DNA from: Faecalibacterium sp. I3-3-89
Lineage (GTDB): Bacteria > Bacillota > Clostridia > Oscillospirales > Ruminococcaceae
Direction of reading: 5' to 3'
NCBI RefSeq assembly: GCF_023347275.1
Contig: NZ_CP094468.1
Span: forward strand, 868,001-932,000
DNA length: 64,000 nucleotides
Below are positions 54,550 through 64,000 of the stretch, in pieces. The position numbers and the translations under genes were made by a program. Numbering within the stretch: position 1 is the first letter of the stretch; the number at the start of each line of letters is the position of its first letter. The notes under the pieces are model-generated. The model had not been told where the DNA came from. It ran no database searches and was given only the letters and a program-made list of their open reading frames with translations.

Positions 54550-55032
54550 ATGGGCAAAGAAGCAAAAACGAACGCCATGCGCATCTTGGAGCGGGCCAAG
54601 GTGGCCTACACCGCGCATGAATATCCCCACGAAGAGGGCGTGGCGGTGGACGGCGTGAGCGTCGCCGCCAGCATGGGCGAGGACCCCGCCTGCGTCTACA
54701 AGACGCTGGTGACGCAGGGGGCCAGCAGGAACTACTTTGTTTTCGTCATCCCGGTGGCAGCGGAGCTTGACCTGAAGGCCGCCGCCCGCAGCGTGGGTGA
54801 AAAGAGCGTGGCGATGATCCACGTTGCCGACATCAACAAAGTCACCGGCTATGTCCGGGGCGGCTGCAGCCCGGTGGGCATGAAGAAGCAATACACCACC
54901 GTTTTCGACGAGAGCGTGCTGAGCCAGCCGAAGGTCTACGTCTCCGGCGGGCGCATCGGCACGCAGGTGTGCTGCGCCGCTGCCGACCTCATCAAGGCTG
55001 CACGGGCAACGACCGCGAAGATCATCTTCTGA
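54550..55032 (+). CDS. ybaK: YbaK/EbsC-type aminoacyl-tRNA deacylase
   Basis: 160 residues, the normal size. It removes amino acids wrongly attached to tRNA(Pro), mainly Cys. Motifs: CVYKTLVTQG with the catalytic Lys, KSVAMIHVADINKVTGYVRGGCSPVGMKK, and VSGGRIGTQVCCAAADLI. The ribosome binding site before ATG 54550 is weak (GAGGT). It follows the dispersed element directly and ends in a hairpin at 55058-55080. Confidence 0.92.
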   Translation: MGKEAKTNAMRILERAKVAYTAHEYPHEEGVAVDGVSVAASMGEDPACVYKTLVTQGASRNYFVFVIPVAAELDLKAAARSVGEKSVAMIHVADINKVTGYVRGGCSPVGMKKQYTTVFDESVLSQPKVYVSGGRIGTQVCCAAADLIKAARATTAKIIF

Positions 55033-55057
55033 AAAGCCTCGCAGGCGCGTTGCGTCA

Positions 55058-55080
55058 GCTCTCCCGGAGGGAGAGCCTTT
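55058..55080 (+). terminator. Terminator of ybaK
   Basis: An 8-bp perfect stem (55058-55065 with 55069-55076), then TTT. Confidence 0.65.
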
Positions 55081-55211
55081 AAAAGAATATTTATTATAGA
55101 AAGTTTCTCCAAGAAGTCGTACTTAAAAAGAAAAACGATGTCGAAACTGCACAAAATTTTAGAAAGTTTTTTGACAGCAGAGAACACAAGGGAAAATTTG
55201 CCCGAACGCTC

Positions 55212-55240
55212 TTTGCAAAGGCGTTTTTTTGCCGTATACT
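55212..55240 (+). promoter_or_regulatory. Purine operon promoter
   Basis: TTTGCA (55212-55217) - 17 bp - TATACT (55235-55240), or TTGCAA with 16 bp. CCGAAC, the core of the Firmicutes PurBox, lies just upstream (55202-55207), but only one copy is seen. Confidence 0.55.
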
Positions 55241-55330
55241 GTATCTAGACGGCGGACGGAAGGGCAGGCAAACTCTTTTTTCAGCCGGAAAGAACAGCGT
55301 GGACAACGAGGTTTGCGGAGGAGGAGCAGA

Positions 55331-55432
55331 ATGTGGAATGAGCTGCTGAGTACCAAGTGCCGTCTCGGCGCGGGGATGCATCAGGGCCTTCGTGTAACCT
55401 GCTGCGAGTCTATGCTGTCGCAGATGAAATAA
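55331..55432 (+). CDS. Small ORF (33 residues) in the pur leader
   Basis: ATG 55331 follows the ideal GGAGGAGGAG. The frame encodes 33 residues with four Met and three Cys and no hydrophobic helix; I recognise no family. It ends 1-4 bases into a terminator hairpin that separates it from purE. As no other promoter is visible before purE, it is likely a leader peptide or a small independent protein. Confidence 0.5.
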   Translation: MWNELLSTKCRLGAGMHQGLRVTCCESMLSQMK

Positions 55433-55470
55433 AAGGCCGTGGTGTAGGTGCATCACAGCCTTTTTTGTTT
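55431..55470 (+). terminator. Terminator or attenuator before purE
   Basis: AAGGC/GCCTT and GTGGTG/CATCAC stems with one mismatch, followed by TTTTTTGTTTTTG. It lies between the pur promoter and purE. Confidence 0.75.
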
Positions 55471-55509
55471 TTGTGTCGTGGGATTTTGAGAAAGAGAGGT
55501 TGGATACAG

Positions 55510-56010
55510 ATGATTCGTAAAGTGGCAGTCATCATGGGTTCGGATAGTGATTGGCCGGTGGTCAAGGGGGCCTGCGCCCAGCTCAAGGCGCTGGACATCC
55601 CCTTTGAGGCCCACATCCTGTCGGCCCACCGCACCCCCGCCGAGGCGGCGGACTTCGCAAAAAAGGCAAAGGCAGACGGCTTCGGCGTCATCCTCTGCGC
55701 GGCGGGCATGGCAGCACATCTGGCTGGTGCTTTCGCCGCCAACACCACCCTGCCGGTCATCGGCATCCCGATGAAGGGCGGCGCGATGGACGGTCTGGAT
55801 GCACTGCTGGCCACCGTCCAGATGCCCAGCGGCATCCCGGTGGCTACGGTGGCCCTGAACGGCGCAAAGAACGCCGCATGGCTGGCTGCTGAGATCTTGG
55901 CCCTCGGCGACGAGGCGCTGGCCGACCGGCTGGAGGCTGAGCGCACCGCGATGGCGCAGCAGATCGCCGCAAAGGAAGAAAAACTGCAGAAAGAGATCGA
56001 GGAACTGTAA
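55510..56010 (+). CDS. purE: N5-carboxyaminoimidazole ribonucleotide mutase
   Basis: 166 residues from ATG 55510. It moves a carboxyl group to make CAIR in purine synthesis. GSDSDWPVVKGA, SAHRTPAEAADFAKKA with the catalytic His, and GMAAHLAGAFAANTTLPVIGIP are class I/II PurE motifs. No purK is visible in the window, so whether it is the class I mutase or the class II carboxylase type is left open. The stop overlaps the purF start (TAATG). Confidence 0.94.
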   Translation: MIRKVAVIMGSDSDWPVVKGACAQLKALDIPFEAHILSAHRTPAEAADFAKKAKADGFGVILCAAGMAAHLAGAFAANTTLPVIGIPMKGGAMDGLDALLATVQMPSGIPVATVALNGAKNAAWLAAEILALGDEALADRLEAERTAMAQQIAAKEEKLQKEIEEL

Positions 56011-57488
56011 TGTCTGATTTTGCATACCCGCTTCACGAAGAGTGCGGCGTTTTCGGCATCTATGACCGTGCAGGCACGGAGGATGTGGCGGCTGCCGCCT
56101 ACTCGGCCCTGTACGCTCTGCAGCACCGTGGGCAGGAGAGCTGCGGCATCGCCGTGAACGATGACGGCGTCATCAACGGCCACCGGGACCTCGGCCTTGT
56201 CAATGAGGTGCTCACCCCGGCGGTGCTGGCTTCGCTGGCAAAGCCCACGGCCCATATGGCCACCGGCCATGTCCGCTACGCCACCGCCGGCAGCCGCGTC
56301 CGGGCCAACGCCCAGCCCATGATCGTCCGGCATGGCCGGGGCACCATGGCCCTCTGCCACAACGGCAACCTGACGAACGCTCTGGAGCTTCGCCGCCAGC
56401 TGGAAAACGAGGGCGCTATCTTCCACGGCTCCTCCGATACCGAGGTCATCTGCTACCTCGTCACCCGCAACCGCCTGCGGATGGGAAGCATCGAGATCGC
56501 CATCAGCAAGACGATGGATGTCCTCGAGGGCGCCTACAGCCTCGTGGTCATGTCGGCCACCAAGCTCATCGCGGCCCGCGACCCCCGGGGCTACCGGCCT
56601 CTGTGCATCGGCACCCTGCCCGGCGGCGGCTATGCCTTCGCCAGCGAGAGCTGTGCGCTGGACGCCGTCGGTGCGACGCTGCTGCGGGATGTGGAGCCGG
56701 GCGAGATCGTCATCGCCGACACCAAGACCGGTGAGCTGCGCTCCATCAAAGACCACTGCGGCCGTCCCGACCGCCAGATGTGCGTCTTCGAGTTCATCTA
56801 CTTTGCCCGCCCTGACAGCATCATTGAGGGCAGCTCGGTGCATGAGGCCCGCAAGCAGGCAGGCCGCTTCCTCGCACAGGAACACCCCGTAGAGGCCGAT
56901 GTGGTCATCGGTGTGCCGGACTCCGGCCTCGATGCGGCCCTCGGCTACTCGCAGGAGAGCGGCATCCCCTACGGCATCGGCTTCATCAAGAATAAATACA
57001 TCGGCCGCACCTTCATTCAGGGCAGCCAGAAGCAGCGCGAGAACAGCGTCCGCATCAAGCTGAACGTCGTGTCCAGCACCGTCAAGGGCAAGCGGGTAGT
57101 GCTGGTGGATGACTCCATCGTGCGCGGCACCACCTCCGCCCGCATCATCAAGCTGCTGCGGGACGCCGGAGCGAAGGAAGTCCACTTCCGTGTTTCCGCG
57201 CCCCCCTTCAAATATCCCTGCTATTTCGGCACCGATATCCCCGACCAGAAGCTGCTGGTCGCCACCGGCCGCACGGTGGACGAGATCAACGAGATCATCG
57301 GGGCCGACACGCTGGGCTACCTTTCGACGGAGCACGTCGTCCGGCTGGCCCAGAACGCGAACGGCGGCTTCTGCACTGCCTGCTTCACCGGCCAGTACGC
57401 CGTGAAGCCGGAAGAGGTGCTTTCCACCGATATTCATGAACGCCACCTGAATGACCGTCCCAAGGACGAGAAAAAGTTAGGAGAGTAA
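56010..57488 (+). CDS. purF: Amidophosphoribosyltransferase
   Basis: 492 residues. It makes phosphoribosylamine from PRPP and glutamine, the first committed purine step. An 11-residue propeptide precedes the nucleophile Cys12 (HEECGVFGIYD). The phosphoribosyl domain shows VVLVDDSIVRGTTS. Cys258, Cys404, Cys455 and Cys458 correspond to the 4Fe-4S ligands of the Bacillus-type enzyme, so it should be oxygen-labile and proteolytically matured. Confidence 0.96.
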   Translation: MSDFAYPLHEECGVFGIYDRAGTEDVAAAAYSALYALQHRGQESCGIAVNDDGVINGHRDLGLVNEVLTPAVLASLAKPTAHMATGHVRYATAGSRVRANAQPMIVRHGRGTMALCHNGNLTNALELRRQLENEGAIFHGSSDTEVICYLVTRNRLRMGSIEIAISKTMDVLEGAYSLVVMSATKLIAARDPRGYRPLCIGTLPGGGYAFASESCALDAVGATLLRDVEPGEIVIADTKTGELRSIKDHCGRPDRQMCVFEFIYFARPDSIIEGSSVHEARKQAGRFLAQEHPVEADVVIGVPDSGLDAALGYSQESGIPYGIGFIKNKYIGRTFIQGSQKQRENSVRIKLNVVSSTVKGKRVVLVDDSIVRGTTSARIIKLLRDAGAKEVHFRVSAPPFKYPCYFGTDIPDQKLLVATGRTVDEINEIIGADTLGYLSTEHVVRLAQNANGGFCTACFTGQYAVKPEEVLSTDIHERHLNDRPKDEKKLGE

Positions 57489-57490
57489 CA

Positions 57491-58537
57491 ATGGAAAAGA
57501 GCTATTCGGAAAGCTATGCAGCCGCAGGTGTGGACATCACCGCAGGCTACCGTTCGGTCGAACTCATGAAGCAGTATGTGGCCCGCACCATGAACGAGCA
57601 CTGCATCGGCGGGCTGGGCGGCTTCGGCGGCCTGTTCGAGCTGGACTGCACCGGCTATCAGCACCCCGTCCTCATCTCGGGCACCGACGGCGTGGGCACC
57701 AAGCTGAAGATCGCCATGATCCTGGACAAGCATGACACCATCGGCATCGACTGCGTGGCCATGTGCGTCAACGATGTCATCTGCGCCGGTGCGAAGCCGC
57801 TGGTCTTCCTCGACTACATCGCCTGCGGCCGGAACATCCCCGAGAAGATCGCCGAGATCGTCAAGGGCGTGGCCGAGGGCTGCGTGCAGGCCGACTGTTC
57901 TCTGGTGGGCGGCGAGACCGCAGAGCACCCGGGCATGATGCCGGAGGAGGAGTACGATCTGGCCGGCTTCACCGTGGGCGTCGTGGACAAGGAAAAGATC
58001 CTGAGCAACGAGACCATGAAGCCCGGCGACGTCATCATCGCCCTGCCCTCCACCGGCGTCCACTCCAACGGATTCTCGCTGGTGCGCAAGATTTTCGACA
58101 TCGACGGCGACCCCGCCGTTCTCAAGACTACCCCCGCAGAGCTGGGCGGCAAGACCCTCGGCGAGGCCCTGCTGGCCCCCACTAAGATCTACGTTAAGCC
58201 GGTGCTGAAGGTGCTGGAAGAGGTGGATGTCAAGGGCATCTCCCACATTACCGGCGGCGGCTTCTACGAGAACATCCCCCGCAGCCTGAAGAAGGGCTGC
58301 TGCGCCCGCATTAAGAAGGAGGATGTCCGCACTCCGGCCCTCTTCCAGCTGATGCAGAAGACCGGCAATATCTCCGAGCATGATATGTTCAACACCTTCA
58401 ACATGGGCGTCGGCATGGTGCTGACCGTCCCCGCCGAGCAGGCCGACAAGGCACTGGACATCCTCCACGCCAACGGTGAGCCGGAGGCCTATCGTCTGGG
58501 CGTCATCGCAGAAGGTGAGGGTGTCGAGCTGTGCTGA
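57491..58537 (+). CDS. purM: Phosphoribosylformylglycinamidine cyclo-ligase (AIR synthase)
   Basis: 348 residues. ATP-dependent ring closure of FGAM to AIR. DGVGTKLKIA, CVAMCVNDVICAGAKPLVFLDYIACG, LVGGETAEHPGMM and HITGGGFYENIPR are PurM signatures. AGGAGAG precedes ATG 57491, 2 bp after purF. Its end overlaps the purN start. Confidence 0.96.
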   Translation: MEKSYSESYAAAGVDITAGYRSVELMKQYVARTMNEHCIGGLGGFGGLFELDCTGYQHPVLISGTDGVGTKLKIAMILDKHDTIGIDCVAMCVNDVICAGAKPLVFLDYIACGRNIPEKIAEIVKGVAEGCVQADCSLVGGETAEHPGMMPEEEYDLAGFTVGVVDKEKILSNETMKPGDVIIALPSTGVHSNGFSLVRKIFDIDGDPAVLKTTPAELGGKTLGEALLAPTKIYVKPVLKVLEEVDVKGISHITGGGFYENIPRSLKKGCCARIKKEDVRTPALFQLMQKTGNISEHDMFNTFNMGVGMVLTVPAEQADKALDILHANGEPEAYRLGVIAEGEGVELC

Positions 58538-59124
58538 ACATCGCTGTGTTAGTGTCCGGCGGCGGCACCAATTTGCAGGCCCTGCTGGACAGTGAGGCCC
58601 GGGGCGAGAACCCGAACGGCAAGATCACACTGGTGGTGGCATCCAAGCCCGGCGTCTACGCGCTGGAGCGCGCAGCCAAGGCAGGCGTCGAGGGCGTGGT
58701 CGTCCGCCGGAAGGACTACGCCACCAGCGAGGCGTTCGACGCCGCCCTGCTGAAGACGCTGAAGGAACACGACATCGACCTCGTGGTGCTGGCGGGCTTC
58801 CTCTCGGTGCTCGGTCCCAGCGTCATCGAGGCCTATCCCCGCCGTATCCTGAACATCCACCCCGCCCTCATCCCGTCCTTCTGCGGGCCGGGTATGTACG
58901 GCCTGCGCCCCCACGAGGCCGCGCTGGCCCGGGGCTGCAAGGTGACGGGCGCCACCGTCCACTTCGTCAATGAAGAGTGCGATGGCGGGCCGATCCTGTT
59001 ACAAAAGGCCGTGGACATCCTGCCCGGCGACACCCCCGAGGTGCTGCAGAAGCGGGTGATGGAGCAGGCCGAGTGGAAGCTGCTGCCGCAGGCGGTGGCG
59101 ATGGTCTGCAGCGGAGAGGTTTAA
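58531..59124 (+). CDS. purN: Phosphoribosylglycinamide formyltransferase
   Basis: 197 residues starting at GTG 58531, inside the end of purM. It transfers a formyl group from 10-formyl-tetrahydrofolate to GAR. VSGGGTNLQALLD binds phosphate; the catalytic Asn and His are in ILNIHPALIPSF, and the Asp in ECDGGPILLQ. Normal length. Cotranscribed with the rest of the pur genes. Confidence 0.95.
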   Translation: MLNIAVLVSGGGTNLQALLDSEARGENPNGKITLVVASKPGVYALERAAKAGVEGVVVRRKDYATSEAFDAALLKTLKEHDIDLVVLAGFLSVLGPSVIEAYPRRILNIHPALIPSFCGPGMYGLRPHEAALARGCKVTGATVHFVNEECDGGPILLQKAVDILPGDTPEVLQKRVMEQAEWKLLPQAVAMVCSGEV

Positions 59125-59140
59125 CGATAGGAGAAAGACA

Positions 59141-59941
59141 ATGGAAAAAATCGACCTGAACGAATATCTGGCCTCCAACGAGTACCCCGGCCGCGGCATC
59201 GCGGTGGCAAAAGCACCGGATGGCCGTCAGATGTTCATTGGCTATTTCATCATGGGCCGCAGCGAGAACAGCCGCAACCGGGTATTCGACCCGGTGCCCG
59301 AGCGGGGCGGCATCTGCACGATGGCGGCAGACCCGGCCAAGCTGGAGGACCCCAGCCTCATCATCTATAACCCCGTGCTGACCCTCGGCAAGACCCACAT
59401 CGTCACCAACGGCGACCAGACCGACACCATCTTTGACGAGATGAGCCGGGGCCGCAGCTTTGCCGACGCCCTGCGCACCCGCACCTTCGAGCCGGACGAG
59501 CCGAACTACACCCCCCGCATCTCCGCTGTGGTGTACGCTGACGGCAGCTATCAGATGAGCATCCTGAAGTCTGCTGACGGCAACGGCGAGAGCGTGCAGC
59601 GCTATTTCTTCGACTACCCGCAGCCCGTGGCCGGGGAGGGTCACTTCATCAGCACCTATAAGCACAACGGCAGCCCCATCCCCAGCTTTGAGGGCGAGCC
59701 GCTCCGTTTCGCCTGCCCCCGCACCATCGGCGATTTCGCCCATGGCCTGTGGCAGAACCTGAACCCCGACAACAAGGTCAGCCTCTTCGCCCGGGTCATC
59801 GACCTCGAGACCGGCGAGAGCGGCGACATGATCTTCAACAAATACGACGCTGTGTGCAGCGACCTCGACGATCCCGAGGAGCCGGAGCTGCTGCCCGAGG
59901 AGCTGGAGCTGCTGAAGAAGCTCGACGCCGAGGAAGAATAA
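59141..59941 (+). CDS. purO: IMP cyclohydrolase, PurO-type
   Basis: 266 residues of the PF07826 family (YPGRGIAVAKAPDG at the start, then YFIMGRSENSRNRVF and TNGDQTDTI). This family closes the ring of FAICAR to IMP and is best known from archaea. Here it stands next to a PurH that lacks its own cyclohydrolase domain, so it must supply the last step. The acidic tail after about 240 has no catalytic role. AGGAGAAAG precedes ATG 59141. Confidence 0.9.
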   Translation: MEKIDLNEYLASNEYPGRGIAVAKAPDGRQMFIGYFIMGRSENSRNRVFDPVPERGGICTMAADPAKLEDPSLIIYNPVLTLGKTHIVTNGDQTDTIFDEMSRGRSFADALRTRTFEPDEPNYTPRISAVVYADGSYQMSILKSADGNGESVQRYFFDYPQPVAGEGHFISTYKHNGSPIPSFEGEPLRFACPRTIGDFAHGLWQNLNPDNKVSLFARVIDLETGESGDMIFNKYDAVCSDLDDPEEPELLPEELELLKKLDAEEE

Positions 59942-59967
59942 CACGAGATACAAGGAGGATGCACCAA

Positions 59968-61149
59968 ATGAATGAACTTGCGCTGAAGTACGGCTGCAAC
60001 CCCAACCAGAAGCCCAGCCGCATTTATATGGAGGACGGCTCTGACCTGCCCGTCACCGTCCTGAACGGCAAGCCGGGCTACATCAATTTTCTGGATGCCC
60101 TCAACTCCATCCAGCTGGTCAAGGAGCTGAAAGAGGCCTGCGGCCTGCCTGCCGCCGCCTCCTTCAAGCACGTCTCCCCGGCGGGCGCGGCCCTCGGCCT
60201 GCCCCTGAGCGAGGTGGAGCGGAAGATGTACCACATCGCCCCGGACATGGAGCTTTCGCCGCTGGCCTGCGCCTATGCCCGCGCCCGCGGCGCAGATCGG
60301 ATGTCCTCCTTCGGCGACTGGATCGCCCTCTCCGACGTCTGCGATGTGCCCACGGCAAAGCTCATCCAGCACGAGGTGTCTGACGGCATCATCGCCCCGG
60401 GCTATGAGCCGGAGGCCCTGACCATCCTCGCCGGGAAGAAGAAGGGAAACTACAACGTGGTCGCCATCGACCCTGCCTATAAGCCCGCCTCCGTGGAGCA
60501 CAAGCAGGTCTACGGCATCACCTTCGAGCAGGGCCGCAACGAGCTGGTCATCAACGCCGACACCATGCTGAACAACTGGGTCACGGAGAACAAGACCGTG
60601 ACCGAGGAGCAGAAGCGCGACCTCATCATCGCCCTCATCACCCTGAAATATACCCAGTCCAACAGCGTCTGCTACACCGCAGGCGGCCAGACCATCGGCG
60701 TGGGCGCAGGCCAGCAGAGCCGCATCCACTGCACCCGTCTGGCGGGCCAGAAGGCCGACAACTGGCAGCTGCGCCATATGCCGAAGGTGCTGGACCTGCC
60801 CTTCCGTGACGATGTGGCAAAGCCCAACCGTGACAACGCCATCGATGTCTACATCGGCGACACCCCCGAGGACGTCATCGGCGACGATGTCTGGGCCGAG
60901 ACCTTCACCCGTCAGCCTGAGCCGCTGACCGTTGAGGAAAAGAAGGAGTATTTGAGCCATGTCACCGGCGTCTGCCTCGGCTCGGATGCGTTCTTCCCCT
61001 TCGGCGACAACATCGAACGGGCACGCCGTTCCGGCGTCACCGCCATCGTCCAGCCCGGCGGCTCCATCCGTGACCAGCAGGTCATCGACACCTGCAATAA
61101 GTACGGCATTGCGATGGCCTTCTGCGGCATCCGGCTGTTCCATCACTAA
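59968..61149 (+). CDS. purH: AICAR transformylase (PurH C-terminal domain only)
   Basis: 393 residues from ATG 59968 (AAGGAGG, spacing 9; an ATG at 59959 is too close). It matches only the transformylase part of bifunctional PurH (normally about 510 residues): SFKHVSPAGAALG holds the Lys-His catalytic pair, with KYTQSNSVCYTAGGQTIGVGAGQQSR and GSDAFFPFGDNIERA. It formylates AICAR with 10-formyl-tetrahydrofolate. The missing IMP cyclohydrolase domain is replaced by the adjacent PurO. Confidence 0.93.
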   Translation: MNELALKYGCNPNQKPSRIYMEDGSDLPVTVLNGKPGYINFLDALNSIQLVKELKEACGLPAAASFKHVSPAGAALGLPLSEVERKMYHIAPDMELSPLACAYARARGADRMSSFGDWIALSDVCDVPTAKLIQHEVSDGIIAPGYEPEALTILAGKKKGNYNVVAIDPAYKPASVEHKQVYGITFEQGRNELVINADTMLNNWVTENKTVTEEQKRDLIIALITLKYTQSNSVCYTAGGQTIGVGAGQQSRIHCTRLAGQKADNWQLRHMPKVLDLPFRDDVAKPNRDNAIDVYIGDTPEDVIGDDVWAETFTRQPEPLTVEEKKEYLSHVTGVCLGSDAFFPFGDNIERARRSGVTAIVQPGGSIRDQQVIDTCNKYGIAMAFCGIRLFHH

Positions 61150-61161
61150 GGGGGCATAAAA

Positions 61162-62461
<1,300 letters not shown>

Positions 62462-62463
<2 letters not shown>

Positions 62464-62581
62464 CCTCTCAGTCTGCTTCGCAGACAGCTCCCCTATCGAG
62501 GGGAGCCTCTGGCGAAGAGGAAAACTTCTCCGATATGCCAAGGCCTCCTCTCGGTAGGGGAGGCGGCGCGGCGGAGAGGTT
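62462..62581. repeat. AACCTCTC dispersed element (120 bp) between purD and purL
   Basis: AACCTCTC (62462-62469) and GAGAGGTT (62574-62581) bound the same two hairpins as the copy at 54392, with the CTCTGGCGAAGAGGA linker. It overlaps the purD stop codon and ends 40 bp before purL. Confidence 0.8.
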
Positions 62582-62621
62582 CTGCCCGGACGGAAAAATC
62601 GATACAGGAGGGAAATACCCA

Positions 62622-64000
62622 ATGGTATATCGTATCTATGTTGAAAAGAAACCCGGCTTCGACGGCGAGGCCCAGAGCCTGCGCAACGAGCTGGTCTCGC
62701 TGCTGGGCATCAAGGAGCTGAGCGGCCTGCGGCTGCTCAACCGCTACGACGTGGAGGGCATCGACGAGGCATTGTTCGAGCAGTGCGTGCCCACTGTGTT
62801 CAGCGAGCCGCCGGTGGACAATACCTATGCGGAGCTGCCCGCTGCGGACGGCTGCGTGTCCTTTGCCGTGGAGTACCTGCCCGGCCAGTTCGACCAGCGC
62901 GCCGACTCTGCCGCCGAGTGCATCCAGCTCATCAGTCAGGGCGAGCGCCCGCTGGTGCGCTCTGCCCGCGTCTACCTGCTGGAGGGCACCCTGACCGACG
63001 AGCAGCTGGCCGAGATCAAGAAATACGTCATCAACCCCGTGGAGGCCCGCGAGGCTTCGCTGGACACCAAGGCTACCCTGAAGATGGAGTATCCCGTCCC
63101 CACCGAGGTGGCCGTTCTGGACGGCTTCAACGAGCTGGACGAGGAGGGCCTGAAGAAGTTCATCGATGAGAAGGGCCTTGCGATGGACCTCGGCGACATC
63201 AAGTTCTGTCAGAAGTATTTCCGCTCGGAGAAGCGCGACCCGACCATTACTGAGATCAAGATGATCGACACTTACTGGTCCGATCACTGCCGCCATACCA
63301 CCTTCGGCACCATTCTGGACGACGTCCAGATCGACGATGCCGTGGTGCAGAAGGCATTTGACCGCTACATGGCCATGCGCGCCGACCTTGGCCGCGAGAA
63401 CAAGCCCCGCTGCATGATGGACCTTGCCACCATCGGTGCCAAGGAGCTGAAAAAGCAGGGTGTCCTGAAGAACCTCGATGAGTCTGAGGAGATCAACGCC
63501 TGCACCGTCAAGATCAAGTGTGATGTCAACGGCAAGGACGAGGACTGGCTCTTCCTCTTCAAGAATGAGACCCACAACCATCCCACCGAGATCGAGCCGT
63601 TCGGCGGTGCGGCTACCTGCATCGGCGGTGCCATCCGTGATCCCCTGTCCGGCCGCAGCTACGTCTATCAGGCCATGCGCGTCACCGGCGCAGGCGACCC
63701 CCTCAAGCCCGTCAGCGAGACCCTGCCCGGCAAGCTGCCTCAGCGCAAGCTGGTGACGACCGCTGCCGCCGGTTATTCCTCCTACGGCAACCAGATCGGC
63801 CTCGCCACCGGTCAGGTGGATGAGATCTATCACCCCGGCTATGTGGCAAAGCGTATGGAAATCGGCGCTGTCGTGGGCGCGACTCCCGCTTCCCACGTCC
63901 GCCGCGAGTGCCCCGCCCCCGGCGACGTCATCGTCCTGCTGGGCGGCCGCACCGGCCGTGACGGCATCGGCGGCGCTACCGGCTCCTCCAAGGCCCACAA
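62622..64000 (+). CDS. purL: Phosphoribosylformylglycinamidine synthase, large form (3' truncated)
   Basis: ATG 62622 follows CAGGAGGG. The 459 codons present are open to the window end. An N-terminal PurS-like domain (1-150), the linker domain with TYWSDHCRHTTF, and the first catalytic part with FKNETHNHPTEIEPFGGAATCIGGAIRD are clear. They match the single-chain PurL type of about 1200-1300 residues that also carries a glutaminase domain. It makes FGAM from FGAR, glutamine and ATP. The remainder lies outside the window. Confidence 0.95.
   Translation, partial: MVYRIYVEKKPGFDGEAQSLRNELVSLLGIKELSGLRLLNRYDVEGIDEALFEQCVPTVFSEPPVDNTYAELPAADGCVSFAVEYLPGQFDQRADSAAECIQLISQGERPLVRSARVYLLEGTLTDEQLAEIKKYVINPVEAREASLDTKATLKMEYPVPTEVAVLDGFNELDEEGLKKFIDEKGLAMDLGDIKFCQKYFRSEKRDPTITEIKMIDTYWSDHCRHTTFGTILDDVQIDDAVVQKAFDRYMAMRADLGRENKPRCMMDLATIGAKELKKQGVLKNLDESEEINACTVKIKCDVNGKDEDWLFLFKNETHNHPTEIEPFGGAATCIGGAIRDPLSGRSYVYQAMRVTGAGDPLKPVSETLPGKLPQRKLVTTAAAGYSSYGNQIGLATGQVDEIYHPGYVAKRMEIGAVVGATPASHVRRECPAPGDVIVLLGGRTGRDGIGGATGSSKAH

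Overview
The window comes from a GC-rich member of the Clostridia. The 16S rRNA (about 23714-25224), and a complete butyrate pathway ending in butyryl-CoA:acetate CoA-transferase, point strongly to Faecalibacterium or a very close relative. I could run no database search, so every family name rests on recognised motifs and context.

Layout: (1) 1-7083: the end of a PLP lyase-like gene, a two-component system (histidine kinase and OmpR-type regulator read divergently), a secreted FMN/FAD oxidoreductase and methylglyoxal synthase. (2) 7092-9947: a minus-strand proline operon proC-proB-proA. (3) 10238-13746: a TetR-type regulator, a radical SAM protein and an AI-2E-type permease. (4) 13795-22763: butyrate synthesis. 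The CoA-transferase gene but is on the minus strand, then coaD, then thl-crt-hbd-bcd-etfB-etfA on the plus strand. (5) 22859-28614: an apparent c-di-GMP-I riboswitch with no gene behind it, two rRNA promoters, then 16S-23S-5S with no tRNA in the spacers. (6) 28882-34333: secA, an M20 amidohydrolase and a 2-hydroxyacid dehydrogenase. (7) 34387-42428: two Tat-exported proteins of unknown role, an AgrC/AgrA-like LytTR two-component pair, a LysR regulator and an iron alcohol dehydrogenase. (8) 42429-43550: a long gene-free leader region packed with tiny ribosome-binding-site/ORF cassettes and terminators. (9) 43551-50432: a DUF2798 membrane protein and the F-type ATP synthase operon. (10) 50671-55032: a YhfC-like membrane protein, ApbE flavin transferase with a DUF3783-like partner, DAHP synthase and a YbaK-type deacylase. 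(11) 55212-64000: the purine operon purE-F-M-N-O-H(AICAR transformylase only)-D-L, cut by the window end inside purL.

How it fits together: acetyl-CoA is condensed and reduced to butyryl-CoA by Thl, Hbd, Crt and the Bcd-EtfAB complex, then But exchanges CoA with acetate to release butyrate. The but promoter carries a close match to the redox regulator Rex operator. ApbE is the enzyme that would attach FMN to the secreted flavoprotein at 4055-6073, which suggests extracellular flavin-based electron transfer.

Most unusual points: the ATP synthase alpha subunit is fused at its N terminus to the C-terminal domain of the delta subunit, and no separate delta gene exists; the alcohol dehydrogenase leader holds several minimal ORFs and two terminators; several other operons (pur, atp, DUF2798) also begin with short ORFs and hairpins; a dispersed element with AACCTCTC terminal inverted repeats occurs three times; and the 3' end of crt is duplicated.
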